Shown here: piece after piece, positions 24,798-33,437 of the stretch
Numbering within the stretch: the first letter of the stretch is position 1
How the letters are laid out: each line of letters starts with the position of its first letter
Made by a program: the position numbers and the translations under genes
Notes under the pieces: generated by a model
Database searches by the model: none
What the model saw: only the letters and a program-made list of their open reading frames with translations
What the model was told of the DNA's origin: nothing
Source: Streptomyces spectabilis
Lineage (GTDB): Bacteria > Actinomycetota > Actinomycetes > Streptomycetales > Streptomycetaceae
Assembly: GCF_008704795.1 (NCBI RefSeq)
Contig: NZ_CP023690.1
Location: 7,140,501 to 7,204,500 of the forward strand
Reading direction: 5' to 3'
Length of the DNA: 64,000 nt

Positions 24798-27755
24798 TCA
24801 GAGGGCGGCGGGCGCGGCGGACACAGATGCGGACGCGGCGGGCGGTGCGTCGGGGTCGGGCAGCAGGACCGCGAGGACCCGCAGCATCGGGCTCTGCCCG
24901 GTGGTCAGCAGGTCGTCGGCGAGGTCGGTGAGCCGCTTCTTGGTGCGCTCGCCCGCGAGAGTGGGCTGCTCCCAATCGCCGAGCCGCAGCTTGTGGCGCT
25001 CGATCGACTCGCGCAGCGGCCGGTCCCAGGCGTCGCGGTGCCGCTCCATGAAGGCCTCCGCGGCCTCCAGAACCTTCGGGATGGCCTCGACCAGTGGGTC
25101 GGGGTCCCGGTAGCGGAGCTTGTTCGCCATCGTCGGGCCGACCCCGGAGCGGCGCAGCAGGGACACCATGTCGTCGTCCACGGCTCCGCTCCTCGTCACG
25201 CCCATCCACTTGACGACCGTCGGCCTGCCCAGCGTGTTCGAGTACACGCCCTGGACGAGATACGTGGGCTCGGCAACGCCCGCCGTGATCATCGGTGCCT
25301 CCTGGCGCCCGAGCCGGACGAGGACCTTGTCCGTCAGCCATTCGACGACCGGGTGGAGGTCGGTAAGGAGAGAGATCTCCGGCCAGCTGGAGGTGGAACC
25401 CGCCTCGCGGGCCCGCTGGAGCGAATGCTGGGCGAGGCGTCGGTTGAAGGTGACGAGGAGCCGCTCGCGCAGCCGCTGTTCCCGCAGGTAGTCCACGGGA
25501 AGGGCCTTGAGGCGGTGGAGGAGGTCGGTCGGCGGGCGGAAGGACAGCAGGCCCGACTGCTCGTCGCGGTCGAGGTCCAGCCGGTCGCGGGCGTCCGGGT
25601 ACACCTCGCGCAGCGCCTCGTCCAGGAAGTGGGCGGTCGAGTCGAAGAGGCGGGGGAGTACGGAGCCCGTACCCGTGCTCGTACTCAGGTCGCTTCCGAG
25701 TGCCCCGGGGGAGGACCCGCCGGTGTCACCACCGCTCTCCGCCTCCGGCTCCTCGCCGACCGAACCGAAGAAGTCCGCCAGGAAGCCGTCCATCGCCGCC
25801 GCGCCGGTCTCCTCACCGGACCGGCGCCCGTCGAGGGACTCGTCCACGGTCCTGCCGCGCAGAAGATCCTGGATCAGGGACTTCTCCTCGGCCTCCGCGC
25901 GGTACAGGCCGGTGACGGCCTCGGCGGTGCCGAGCGAACGGTGCGCCTGGTCCTCCCGTTCCAGGAGCCGCTCGGAGACCAGGGTGTCGTCCTTCGCGCC
26001 CTCGGTTTCGCTGGTCAGGATCAGCGCGCGGAACTGGGGCGGGTGGGCCTGCCCGTAACGGTCGATACGGCCGTTGCGCTGCTCGATCCGGATCAGCGAC
26101 CACGGCACGTCGTAGTGGACCAGCTGGTGGCACTGTCGGTGCAGGTTGACGCCCTCGGAGGCGACGTCGCCCGTCAGCAGGATCCGTACCGGGGCGCCGG
26201 CGAGTCCGAACTCCTCCACGACCTGCATCTGCTGTTCGTCGGAGAGACCGCCATGCATGACACGAAGGGATTCCTTTGCCGCGCGGCCCCGGAAGCCGAG
26301 AGCGGCGGGCAGGACGGTGGCGAGCCACTCCAGGGTCTGGACGCGCTCGGAGAAGACGACGACGCGGGTGTCGGAGGACGGGCCGACCTCGATGCTCTTC
26401 AGCTGCTCCACGAGCGCGCCGAACTTCGCCGAGTCCGCCTCGGCCAGGTCTGCGGTCAACTCCGTCAGACGGCGCAGGGCGGCGAGTTCCGCACCCGTGA
26501 CCTGCGGGTCGTCCTTCTTCTCCAGGGTCTTCACGCGGGCGGACACGGTGGCCTTGAGCGCCGCGTGGGAGGAGAGGAAGGACTTGAGGAGGGTGTACGG
26601 GAAGAGCGGGACCGAGCTCACGGACGGGCGGCCGTCATGGGGCAGCCAGACGGCGGCCAGCTCCTCGAAGATCTTCTCCTCGGCGGGGGTGGCCGGGCAG
26701 TGCACCGCCTGAGATGGGCCGCGGTCCGCCCACTGGCCCTTCATCTGTTCGCGGACCTCGGCGCTGATCTTCGTACGACGGATGAAGAGGTGCTCGATGT
26801 CCTCGGCGCGGTAGTTCTCCGGGTCACGGATCGCCGCCGGGTCCAGCAGACCGATCAGCTCGGCGAACGACTTCGCGTCGCCGTTGTGCGGGGTGGCGGA
26901 GGCGAGGATCAGGGCGTCGGTGCGCGGCGCCAGGGTCTGGGCGAGTTGATTGCGCAGGGAGCCACGGTTGATCAGGTTGTGCGACTCGTCGATGACGACC
27001 GCGTCCCAGCGGATCTGCTCCAGGTGGTGACGGTACTGGTCGGTGTTCTTGAGCGTGTCGATGGAGACGATCACGCGCTTGAAGAACGTGAACGGGTTCC
27101 GGCCCGCGGGGATCTCGCGCTGGATCCGCTCGATGCCCACCGAGTCCAGCCGCACCAGCGGAATGGCGAACCGCGTCCACAGCTCGTGCTGGAACTGTTC
27201 CAGTACGTGCTGGGGCGTGACGACGAGGATGCGCTCCCCCCGGCCGCGGCGGATCAGCTCGGCGAGCGTCAGACCGATCTCCAGCGTCTTGCCCAGGCCC
27301 ACCACGTCCGCGATGAGCAGTCGCGGGCGCAGATTGGCGCCGGAGAGCGCGAGTTCGGCGGGGCGGCGCTGGTAGGGGAGCGAATCCAGGAGGAAGGAGT
27401 CGGCGAGCGCGAGTCGTCGCTCGGACTGCGGCAGGGCCGTGCGACGTAGTACGGCCTCCAGGAACAGCCGGGAGCGCCGGTAGTTCGGGGAGTCGTCCGT
27501 GATCAGCCGGGTGTCCCGCGGGTCGATCAGCTCGATGGTGTCCAGGTGTGTAAAGAACACGGCCTCTTGGTCCCGGACGAAGTCGGACACCCCGACCACT
27601 TCCACCCGGGCACCGTCTGCCCTGGTGGGAACCGTGTTCCTGACCAGCCACACCTCGTCGCGTACGAGGACCTGCGCGCCTGCCGGGAACTGCTCCTGCC
27701 CAGCCGCATCCGATGCGTCGCCGTTCTGCTCGGGGCTGGTCTGGACGGCGGTCAC
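24798..27755 (-). CDS. SNF2-type DEAD/DEAH helicase (DrmD-like)
   Basis: 985 aa. Walker A DVVGLGKT (~150), VVTPQHVLEQF, DESH (~255), SATPHNGD, then helicase C: VVFSERVQTLEWL, LTGDVASEGVNL and motif VI QRNGRIDRYGQ (~560). These are features of Swi2/Snf2 translocases such as DrmD of class 1 DISARM. The GTG start has an excellent ribosome site (GGAGG, spacing 6). It lies upstream of the adenine methyltransferase by 13 bp and downstream of the kinase by 83 bp. The DISARM genes drmB and drmC are not seen here. It probably translocates DNA to discriminate modified from unmodified substrate. Confidence 0.87.
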   Translation of the reverse strand: MTAVQTSPEQNGDASDAAGQEQFPAGAQVLVRDEVWLVRNTVPTRADGARVEVVGVSDFVRDQEAVFFTHLDTIELIDPRDTRLITDDSPNYRRSRLFLEAVLRRTALPQSERRLALADSFLLDSLPYQRRPAELALSGANLRPRLLIADVVGLGKTLEIGLTLAELIRRGRGERILVVTPQHVLEQFQHELWTRFAIPLVRLDSVGIERIQREIPAGRNPFTFFKRVIVSIDTLKNTDQYRHHLEQIRWDAVVIDESHNLINRGSLRNQLAQTLAPRTDALILASATPHNGDAKSFAELIGLLDPAAIRDPENYRAEDIEHLFIRRTKISAEVREQMKGQWADRGPSQAVHCPATPAEEKIFEELAAVWLPHDGRPSVSSVPLFPYTLLKSFLSSHAALKATVSARVKTLEKKDDPQVTGAELAALRRLTELTADLAEADSAKFGALVEQLKSIEVGPSSDTRVVVFSERVQTLEWLATVLPAALGFRGRAAKESLRVMHGGLSDEQQMQVVEEFGLAGAPVRILLTGDVASEGVNLHRQCHQLVHYDVPWSLIRIEQRNGRIDRYGQAHPPQFRALILTSETEGAKDDTLVSERLLEREDQAHRSLGTAEAVTGLYRAEAEEKSLIQDLLRGRTVDESLDGRRSGEETGAAAMDGFLADFFGSVGEEPEAESGGDTGGSSPGALGSDLSTSTGTGSVLPRLFDSTAHFLDEALREVYPDARDRLDLDRDEQSGLLSFRPPTDLLHRLKALPVDYLREQRLRERLLVTFNRRLAQHSLQRAREAGSTSSWPEISLLTDLHPVVEWLTDKVLVRLGRQEAPMITAGVAEPTYLVQGVYSNTLGRPTVVKWMGVTRSGAVDDDMVSLLRRSGVGPTMANKLRYRDPDPLVEAIPKVLEAAEAFMERHRDAWDRPLRESIERHKLRLGDWEQPTLAGERTKKRLTDLADDLLTTGQSPMLRVLAVLLPDPDAPPAASASVSAAPAAL

Positions 27756-27803
27756 CCGTGGCCTCCTGTGGTGTTTCGTGACGGACGTGGCAGGTCCTCC
27801 AGT

Positions 27804-27837
27804 ATCGCGGGTCCGTCGGCATCGCGGGTCCGTCGGT
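27804..27837. repeat. 17-bp tandem direct repeat
   Basis: Two adjacent copies, ATCGCGGGTCCGTCGGC and the same with a final T, in the 83-bp spacer between the kinase stop and the helicase start. This is either a recent duplication or a paired binding site. Confidence 0.6.
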
Positions 27838-27838
27838 G

Positions 27839-29071
27839 TCAGAACGCCGAGTGCGCCGCGTAGACCTCGCGAAGCCGCTGTGCGGTGATCCGGGCCTGAG
27901 TGGAGTGCCGCCGCTGCACGGAGCCACCGCGGGCCGGCCTGGAGGGGGTCGGCCGGGAGGCCTGGGAACCGTCCGCGGCCATGACGGGCTCAGGAGAGGC
28001 CGGATCGGCCGGGGGCCTCACCACGGGGGAGACAGAGGGCGGGGCGGGCGGGTCGACGAGGGGCGGGACCGGCTCGGGGGCGGTGGCGGGAAGCACGGCG
28101 GTCGTCGCCGTCTCGGCGTCCGGCAGGTCGACCGGGGTGGTGGGAAGCGGCGGGGCGACGACCGTGGGCAACAGACTGTCCAGCGTGTGCGAGGGCGCCG
28201 CCGTGTGTGTCGTGAGCCGACGCCGCGCCTGGGCGACCTTGAAGCCCTGCGCCTCGATCACCGCGCGGCACTGCTGCACGACCTCACTCAGAGCGGGCCG
28301 GTCCTCGGCCTCGTGTGCCAGCATCGCCGTCAGCAGAGGCACCAGCTCGTCAGGCGCCCCCGAGAGGTCGGGCGCCGTATCCGGATCGGTGACCTGGTGG
28401 AAGAGGACATGGATGTTGGCCGCTTGGTACGGGAGGTGGCCGGAGGCAGCGAACAGCACCACGGCACCGAGCGCGTACACGTCGACCGCGGGCGTGAGAG
28501 GCCGATCGCCTCTCGCCTGCTCCGGCGGCATGCACGACGGGGTGCCGACCACGGTGTTGGGTGCGGTCAAAGACACACTCGACTCGGCGAAGACCGCGAG
28601 CCCGAAGTCGATGATCTTCGGTCCATTGGGGCCGAGCAGCACGTTCGCCGGCTTGAGGTCACGGTGCACCAGGTCCTGCTTGTGCACGATCGCGAGTGCC
28701 TCGGCGAGGGTCGCCCCGAGTGAAGCGACGAGCAAGGAGGGCAGCGGGCCGTGGCGTGCCACGTGCCGGCTCAGGTCGAGGCCTTCGATGTACTCGGTCG
28801 CGAGCCACGGCGGGTCGGCCTCCGCATCGGCGTCCAGGAGGGCCGCGATCCGGGCGCCCCAGATTGTCTTGAGGATCTCCACTTCCTGGGCGAAGCGCTG
28901 CCGGGTCTCGGAGTCCACGACCGAGGGTTTGATCACCTTGACGGCGGCCGGCTCCCCACCGGGCGACTCTCCCAGGTACACCTGCCCCATTCCACCGTGC
29001 CCGATACGCCCGAGCAGCTCGTAGCCACCCAGCTCGACGGGGTCATGTGGGCTCAGGGGCGCGATGTGCAC
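27839..29071 (-). CDS. Soluble Ser/Thr protein kinase in the helicase-methyltransferase operon
   Basis: 410 aa from GTG 29071 (AGGAAGG ribosome site, spacing 6). The kinase domain is complete: GHGGMGQVY glycine loop, AVKVIK (Lys45), HRDLKPAN (136-143), DFG (155-157), and PPEQ in place of the usual APE. A Pro/Ala-rich tail (~300-410) has no membrane segment or PASTA repeats, unlike PknB-type housekeeping kinases. It lies 11 bp after the unknown helical gene and 83 bp before the SNF2-type helicase. A kinase next to an adenine methyltransferase recalls PglW of the Pgl/BREX system, although PglW is larger. Possible role: phosphorylation switches the system on or off. Confidence 0.88.
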   Translation of the reverse strand: MHIAPLSPHDPVELGGYELLGRIGHGGMGQVYLGESPGGEPAAVKVIKPSVVDSETRQRFAQEVEILKTIWGARIAALLDADAEADPPWLATEYIEGLDLSRHVARHGPLPSLLVASLGATLAEALAIVHKQDLVHRDLKPANVLLGPNGPKIIDFGLAVFAESSVSLTAPNTVVGTPSCMPPEQARGDRPLTPAVDVYALGAVVLFAASGHLPYQAANIHVLFHQVTDPDTAPDLSGAPDELVPLLTAMLAHEAEDRPALSEVVQQCRAVIEAQGFKVAQARRRLTTHTAAPSHTLDSLLPTVVAPPLPTTPVDLPDAETATTAVLPATAPEPVPPLVDPPAPPSVSPVVRPPADPASPEPVMAADGSQASRPTPSRPARGGSVQRRHSTQARITAQRLREVYAAHSAF

Positions 29072-29082
29072 GAGGGGCCTTC

Positions 29083-29853
29083 CTACTCGGACGTGTTCGG
29101 ATGAGTGGGGACAGAGTCGACGTGTCCGGCCGTACCGCACACGGTATCCACCGGACGACCCCGGCTGCCGAAGTCCCGCCTGCGCTCCGCCAGACACTGC
29201 AGCCACAGCCGGTAGGCATGACGCGCCTCGCGGACGGACTCGCGGGCGAAATCCTCGTCGGCGAAACCCACGGCCGCGGCCTGTTCCACCACGCGGACCA
29301 GATGGGCGGCGACCTCGTCGAGACGCTCGGCGTGGGCCTTCCGCAACTGTGGCGCCAGCTCCTCCTCGCGGGCGGCCATGGCCATCAGGTCCTCGAAACC
29401 CGCTTCGTCCGCGTAGGAGGAAGGAAGGTCAGGCAGGTCCGAGGCCGCGAGATGCCGCACAGCGGGCAGCGCGCGCTTGGCCGGTGCTTCCCGACCGAGA
29501 ACCCGATGGAGCAACAGGCGGGTTTGGTCCGTGCCGCGGACACGAGCAGAGACGGCTTCCAGGGCGTCCAGCTCATGGGCGACGTCGCTGGAGGCTCCTG
29601 CCGGGAGCAGTGCGTGCAACCGGCCCGCGATGGCCCGGCCCGTCTCCGACGCGTCGTCGATGACGTCGTCGCAGGCGTCGAGCTCGGCGAAGGCGCGCCC
29701 GGCCGTATGTATGGCGGCTGTCACCATGGCCGGGGTGTCACCGTCGAAGCGCCCGACCACCTGGGCGAGCTGTGAGGAGGTCATTGCGACCGCTGTGAGC
29801 AGCTCCTCCGCCTTGTGCTGCCTGGCTGGCCCGTTCGATGTCCTGGCGTCCAC
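29083..29853 (-). CDS. Unknown alpha-helical protein, first gene of kinase-helicase-methyltransferase operon
   Basis: 256 aa, not recognised. The sequence is Ala/Glu/Arg-rich and predicted largely helical (VVGRFDGDTPAMVTAAIHTA, LVRVVEQAAAVGF). There is no signal peptide, membrane segment or catalytic motif. The GTG start has a G-rich ribosome site four bases away. Its stop overlaps the ribosome site of the kinase gene, so the two are probably made together. It may be a kinase substrate or adaptor. Divergent from McrB across 201 bp. Confidence 0.7.
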   Translation of the reverse strand: MDARTSNGPARQHKAEELLTAVAMTSSQLAQVVGRFDGDTPAMVTAAIHTAGRAFAELDACDDVIDDASETGRAIAGRLHALLPAGASSDVAHELDALEAVSARVRGTDQTRLLLHRVLGREAPAKRALPAVRHLAASDLPDLPSSYADEAGFEDLMAMAAREEELAPQLRKAHAERLDEVAAHLVRVVEQAAAVGFADEDFARESVREARHAYRLWLQCLAERRRDFGSRGRPVDTVCGTAGHVDSVPTHPNTSE

Positions 29854-30054
29854 CGCTTCCCCCCTCGCTGTGACGGTGCCCTTGCCCTAGATCATGAACA
29901 CCCGGCACCAGGCGGGGCAACGTGGGGCGGGATGTCTGACGGCTGAGATGCCGGAGTTGGCCGGAAACGCGCGAAGCGGCACCGAAGTGGATCACGCAAG
30001 CCCCACAATGCCCCCATGCCCACCCCGCCACACCACCCCGACCTGAGGAGTTCG

Positions 30055-31917
30055 ATGCTCGATCCGTACCCGGAGTTCCAGCTACGCCTACCGTATGGCG
30101 GGCCCTCCGCGCGAGGGCGGCTTCTCTCCGAGAAGGGGACCAACGGCAGCCAGAAGATGGTGGTGCTCGCCGGCTCTCCGGCGCGGCCGGAGGTCGTGCC
30201 GTCGTTCCCGGTGCGCATGCCCTCCTCGTACAGGCTGCGCGAAAAGCTGATCGCGGACGGGACGATACGTGAGACCGCCACCTGGCCGGGATGGCTCGAA
30301 GTGATCCAGGACGTGGAGTGCAATTCGCCATCCGCGGCGGGCGACATCCTCACGGGCCGCAGCTGCAACGGTTGGGTCGAGTGGAAGACCGCTGACGGTC
30401 GGCCGCTCGCCGAGTTCCTCGACCAGGTCTGGGCAGGTCCAAGTCGTGCCTGGCTGGTGAGGGGACCCCACTCCGTGGGGCCCGACCTGTTCTGGCGTAC
30501 GTGGCTTCCTGAGGGAAAGGTGTCCCTCGCCGCTGTCCGCCTGCGTCCGGACGTCACTCAGGGCGTCAGCAAGGAGCAACTGCGCGCGTTCGTCGACGAG
30601 GACTACGAGTCGACCGCTTCGTACAACGAGAAGGTGCAGATCGTGGAGGAGCTGCACGCCTTCTTCTCCAGGATGCGACCGGGCGACACGGTCTGCGCGG
30701 TCTCTGACGGACGGCTGTGGGTCGGCGAGATCACGGGCAACGTCGAGCAGAGCGTCACCGAGGACGGCAGCCGCACCCTGTGGCGCCCCGTGGAGTGGGG
30801 TGGCGACGAAGGCATCCCTCTGGAGAAGCTGCCTGGGGAACTTCGGCAGAAAGTGTCGGCGCGTCACGACCTGGTCGACCTCACCACAGTCAAGGCCTTC
30901 ATCGACGGCCTCGGGGTCAGTGACAAGGAGCTCGTGGAGGAAGCCCGGGCCGGGGGCGCCGGGGCCGGTGTCGAGCCTCTGGCCGTCGTCGCCCGCCGTG
31001 AGGTGGAGCTGCCCGAGCCGACCGAGGAGCTGCGGAAGAAGCTCCACGTGCACACCAGAGAGTGGTTGCAGGACGTCAGGCAACTTCTCGACGACGAGAG
31101 ACAGTTGATCTTCTACGGCCCTCCAGGGACTGGCAAGACCTACCTCGCGCAGGAGCTTGCCGAGTTCTTCGGTGGTGGCCGCGAACAGGTCGAGCTGGTC
31201 CAGTTCCATCCTTCGTACTCCTACGAGGATTTCTTCGAGGGCTTTCGCCCTCGCGAGGACCCCGGGACGCATGAGGTCGCCTTCCGACTCACGGCCGGCC
31301 CCCTGCGGGAGTTCGCTGAACTTGCGCGTCGCGAGGGCAACAGGCACATCCCCCACTTCCTGGTCATCGATGAGATCAACCGGGCCAACCTCGCCAAGGT
31401 CTTCGGCGAGCTCTACTTCCTCCTCGAGTACCGGGACCGGTCGGTCCGGCTGACCTACTCGGACGAGGACTTCTTCCTGCCGCGCAACCTCTTCATCATC
31501 GGCACGATGAACACCGCCGATCGCTCGATCGCGCTCGTGGACGCGGCGATGCGGCGGCGTTTCGCCTTTATCGAACTGTCCCCTCGCATAGAGCCGACGC
31601 GTGGGCTGCTCCGTACCTGGTTGGAGACCGAGGAGAAGGACTCCGAGCCCGCCGACCTGCTAGATGCCCTCAACGCCCGCATCGACGACCCGGACTTCCA
31701 GGTCGGGCCGTCGTACCTGATGAAGCCCGGAGTCTTCCGGGACGGGGGACTGGAACGGACCTGGCGAACCAAGATCCTCCCGCTGCTGGAGGAACACCAT
31801 TACGGCGAAGGCCTGAACATCGAGAGCCGCTACGGGTTGCCGGAGCTGCGCAAAATGCTGGCATCGCGGCCCGCAACCCTGTCTCCGCAACCGGGTGAAG
31901 GGACCGGACCGGAGTGA
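30055..31917 (+). CDS. McrB-like AAA+ ATPase with DUF4357 N-terminus
   Basis: 620 aa. ATG 30055 is chosen for the GAGGAG ribosome site four bases before it. Residues ~25-125 match DUF4357 (QKMVVLAGSPARPEV, SPSAAGDILTGRSCNGWVEWK). A second reader-like region near 200-235 (RMRPGDTVCAVSDGRLWVGE) resembles EVE/MRR_N folds. The C-terminal half is an McrB AAA+ motor: Walker A GPPGTGKT (~355), VIDEINRAN (~435), and MNTADRS (~484), diagnostic of McrB. The family assembles GTP-driven rings that load the McrC nuclease on modified DNA. The stop overlaps the McrC start (GTGA). Confidence 0.9.
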   Translation: MLDPYPEFQLRLPYGGPSARGRLLSEKGTNGSQKMVVLAGSPARPEVVPSFPVRMPSSYRLREKLIADGTIRETATWPGWLEVIQDVECNSPSAAGDILTGRSCNGWVEWKTADGRPLAEFLDQVWAGPSRAWLVRGPHSVGPDLFWRTWLPEGKVSLAAVRLRPDVTQGVSKEQLRAFVDEDYESTASYNEKVQIVEELHAFFSRMRPGDTVCAVSDGRLWVGEITGNVEQSVTEDGSRTLWRPVEWGGDEGIPLEKLPGELRQKVSARHDLVDLTTVKAFIDGLGVSDKELVEEARAGGAGAGVEPLAVVARREVELPEPTEELRKKLHVHTREWLQDVRQLLDDERQLIFYGPPGTGKTYLAQELAEFFGGGREQVELVQFHPSYSYEDFFEGFRPREDPGTHEVAFRLTAGPLREFAELARREGNRHIPHFLVIDEINRANLAKVFGELYFLLEYRDRSVRLTYSDEDFFLPRNLFIIGTMNTADRSIALVDAAMRRRFAFIELSPRIEPTRGLLRTWLETEEKDSEPADLLDALNARIDDPDFQVGPSYLMKPGVFRDGGLERTWRTKILPLLEEHHYGEGLNIESRYGLPELRKMLASRPATLSPQPGEGTGPE

Positions 31918-33158
31918 CGCCCGTCGTCGCGCTCGTCGAGCACGCGCCTGCGCGGTCGTTCGCCCTACCGGATGCCGTCGGCCGCGCCCTGACCGCCATG
32001 AAGATTCTCGAAGAGGCCGGGCCGGACGCCTACGCTCAGGGCGCCTGGCGGTTGCGTGCGGGCAGCAAGGTCGGGGTGGTCGCGCTGACCCTGCCGGGCG
32101 GCGAAAGCGTCACGGTGCGCATCACGCCCAAGGTGCCGGTCGCGCGTCTGCTCTTCCTGATCGGCTACAGCAACGACCCGCGGGGCTGGCGGGACGGCGG
32201 CGTTGATCTGGCCGAACACGACGAGCTGCTTCCGGCGCTCGCTCATGCCGTCGAGCGGCAGATCGACCGTGCACTGCGGCAGGGCCTGCTTCAGGGCTAC
32301 CGGACAACCGATGAGTCATCCCACGTCGTACGCGGTCGGCTTCTTGAGGCCCAACAGATTCGGCGCCGGTTCGGGATGTTCCTCCCGGCAGAGGTGACCT
32401 TCGACGAATTCACCACCGATATTGCCGAGAACCGTCTCCTGCGCTCGGCCGTCGACCGTCTCCTCCGCCTCCCCGGTGTCCCCGGAGCCGTACGTGCACG
32501 CCTGATGCGCCAGCGGTCCCGGCTCGTGGACATCATGCCGCTCGTGCCAGGGCAGATCCCTCTCAGCTGGCAGCCGACACGACTCAACGTCCGCTACCAC
32601 GCGGCGCTCAGGCTTGCCGAGGCGGTGCTGCGGGGATCGTCGACGGAGCACCTGCCCGGTGGGCTGCGCATGGATGGATTCCTCTTCGACATGAACGGCG
32701 TCTACGAGGATTTCGTCTGCAAGGCACTGGGGGAGGCCATGCGGCCCCACGGAGGGAGAAGCGTCCTGCAGGTGCGGAACATCCACATGGACGAAGGCAA
32801 TTCCATTCGTCTGCGACCCGACTTCGTCTGGTACGGAGACTCAGACAAGCCGACGATCGTCGCCGACGCCAAGTACAAGGCCCGGGAGAGCCGCGGCTTC
32901 CCGAACGAGGACCTGTACCAGATGCTGGCCTACTGCACCGCCCTCGGACTGCCTGAGGGACATCTGGTTTACGCGAAGGGCAACGTCTCACACACCAGTC
33001 ACCGCGTGCGACACGCCGGAACTGTCCTTCACCAGCACGCGATCGACTTGGACCAGCAGCCTGCGGGGTTGCTGGCCGAGATCGAGGTGCTGGCTCGGCA
33101 CATGGTTCACGGCGTAGCCATGTCGAGTCAGGGTGGGCACCCTCTGGGCGCTGCTTGA
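31914..33158 (+). CDS. McrC-like nuclease subunit
   Basis: 414 aa. The N-terminal McrC region includes VRITPKVPVARLLFLIGYS and LLQGYRTTDESSHVVRGR. The C-terminal PD-(D/E)XK nuclease has LRPDFVW (~300) and VADAKYKA (~318), carrying the catalytic D...D-x-K. The GTG start overlaps the McrB stop by four bases. McrC activates and cleaves with McrB at modified sites. Together they would attack methylated or hypermodified phage DNA. The host's own adenine methylation by the neighbouring operon must therefore be outside its specificity (inference). Confidence 0.9.
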   Translation: MTPVVALVEHAPARSFALPDAVGRALTAMKILEEAGPDAYAQGAWRLRAGSKVGVVALTLPGGESVTVRITPKVPVARLLFLIGYSNDPRGWRDGGVDLAEHDELLPALAHAVERQIDRALRQGLLQGYRTTDESSHVVRGRLLEAQQIRRRFGMFLPAEVTFDEFTTDIAENRLLRSAVDRLLRLPGVPGAVRARLMRQRSRLVDIMPLVPGQIPLSWQPTRLNVRYHAALRLAEAVLRGSSTEHLPGGLRMDGFLFDMNGVYEDFVCKALGEAMRPHGGRSVLQVRNIHMDEGNSIRLRPDFVWYGDSDKPTIVADAKYKARESRGFPNEDLYQMLAYCTALGLPEGHLVYAKGNVSHTSHRVRHAGTVLHQHAIDLDQQPAGLLAEIEVLARHMVHGVAMSSQGGHPLGAA

Positions 33159-33196
33159 AGGCTGGCGCCGGTGCCTGTGGCGTACGTCCGCGCACC

Positions 33197-33224
33197 CTGG
33201 TTCGCTGATGGCCCGCTGAACCAG
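33197..33224 (+). terminator. Hairpin after mcrC
   Basis: Arms CTGGTTC and GAACCAG, 7 bp, with a 14-base loop, 38 bp after the McrC stop. Modest candidate terminator. Confidence 0.4.
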
Positions 33225-33300
33225 CTCTTCTCTGACGGAGCAGCTACTCCGCGTGATTCCGATCATGCATCACGCGGAGCGTCGTCCGAGCTGCCCTAGT

Positions 33301-33417
33301 GTCTGGGGGGGGCTGGCCGATAATCTTTCGGCCCTGGCGCAAAGCCCCAGACAAGTCCCACAGGTGCTGGCCATCCCTTTCCTGGCCCGCATACATGCAG
33401 GTCAGGAAGGGGATGGC
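33301..33417. terminator. Tandem hairpins between mcrC and murA
   Basis: Two structures in series. The first has outer arms GTCTGGGG (33301-33308) and CCCCAGAC (33345-33352) enclosing GGCCGA/TCGGCC. The second has a 15-bp stem (33370-33384 with 33403-33417, one wobble) and an 18-base loop. They terminate the convergent McrC and MurA transcripts and mark the right edge of the defence island. No coding sequence is seen in 33159-33437. Confidence 0.6.
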
Positions 33418-33437
33418 GGCATTGGCCCTGGAGGTCG

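Noticed and set aside
24762..27449. 895-aa plus-strand reading frame
   Set aside because: Antisense of the SNF2-type helicase; no recognisable domain.
19610..27755. A complete class 1 DISARM system
   Set aside because: Helicase and methylase resemble DrmD and DrmMI, but no drmB (separate DUF1998 protein) or drmC (PLD nuclease) is present. The only DUF1998-type gene is 9 kb away in another operon and is far larger than DrmA.
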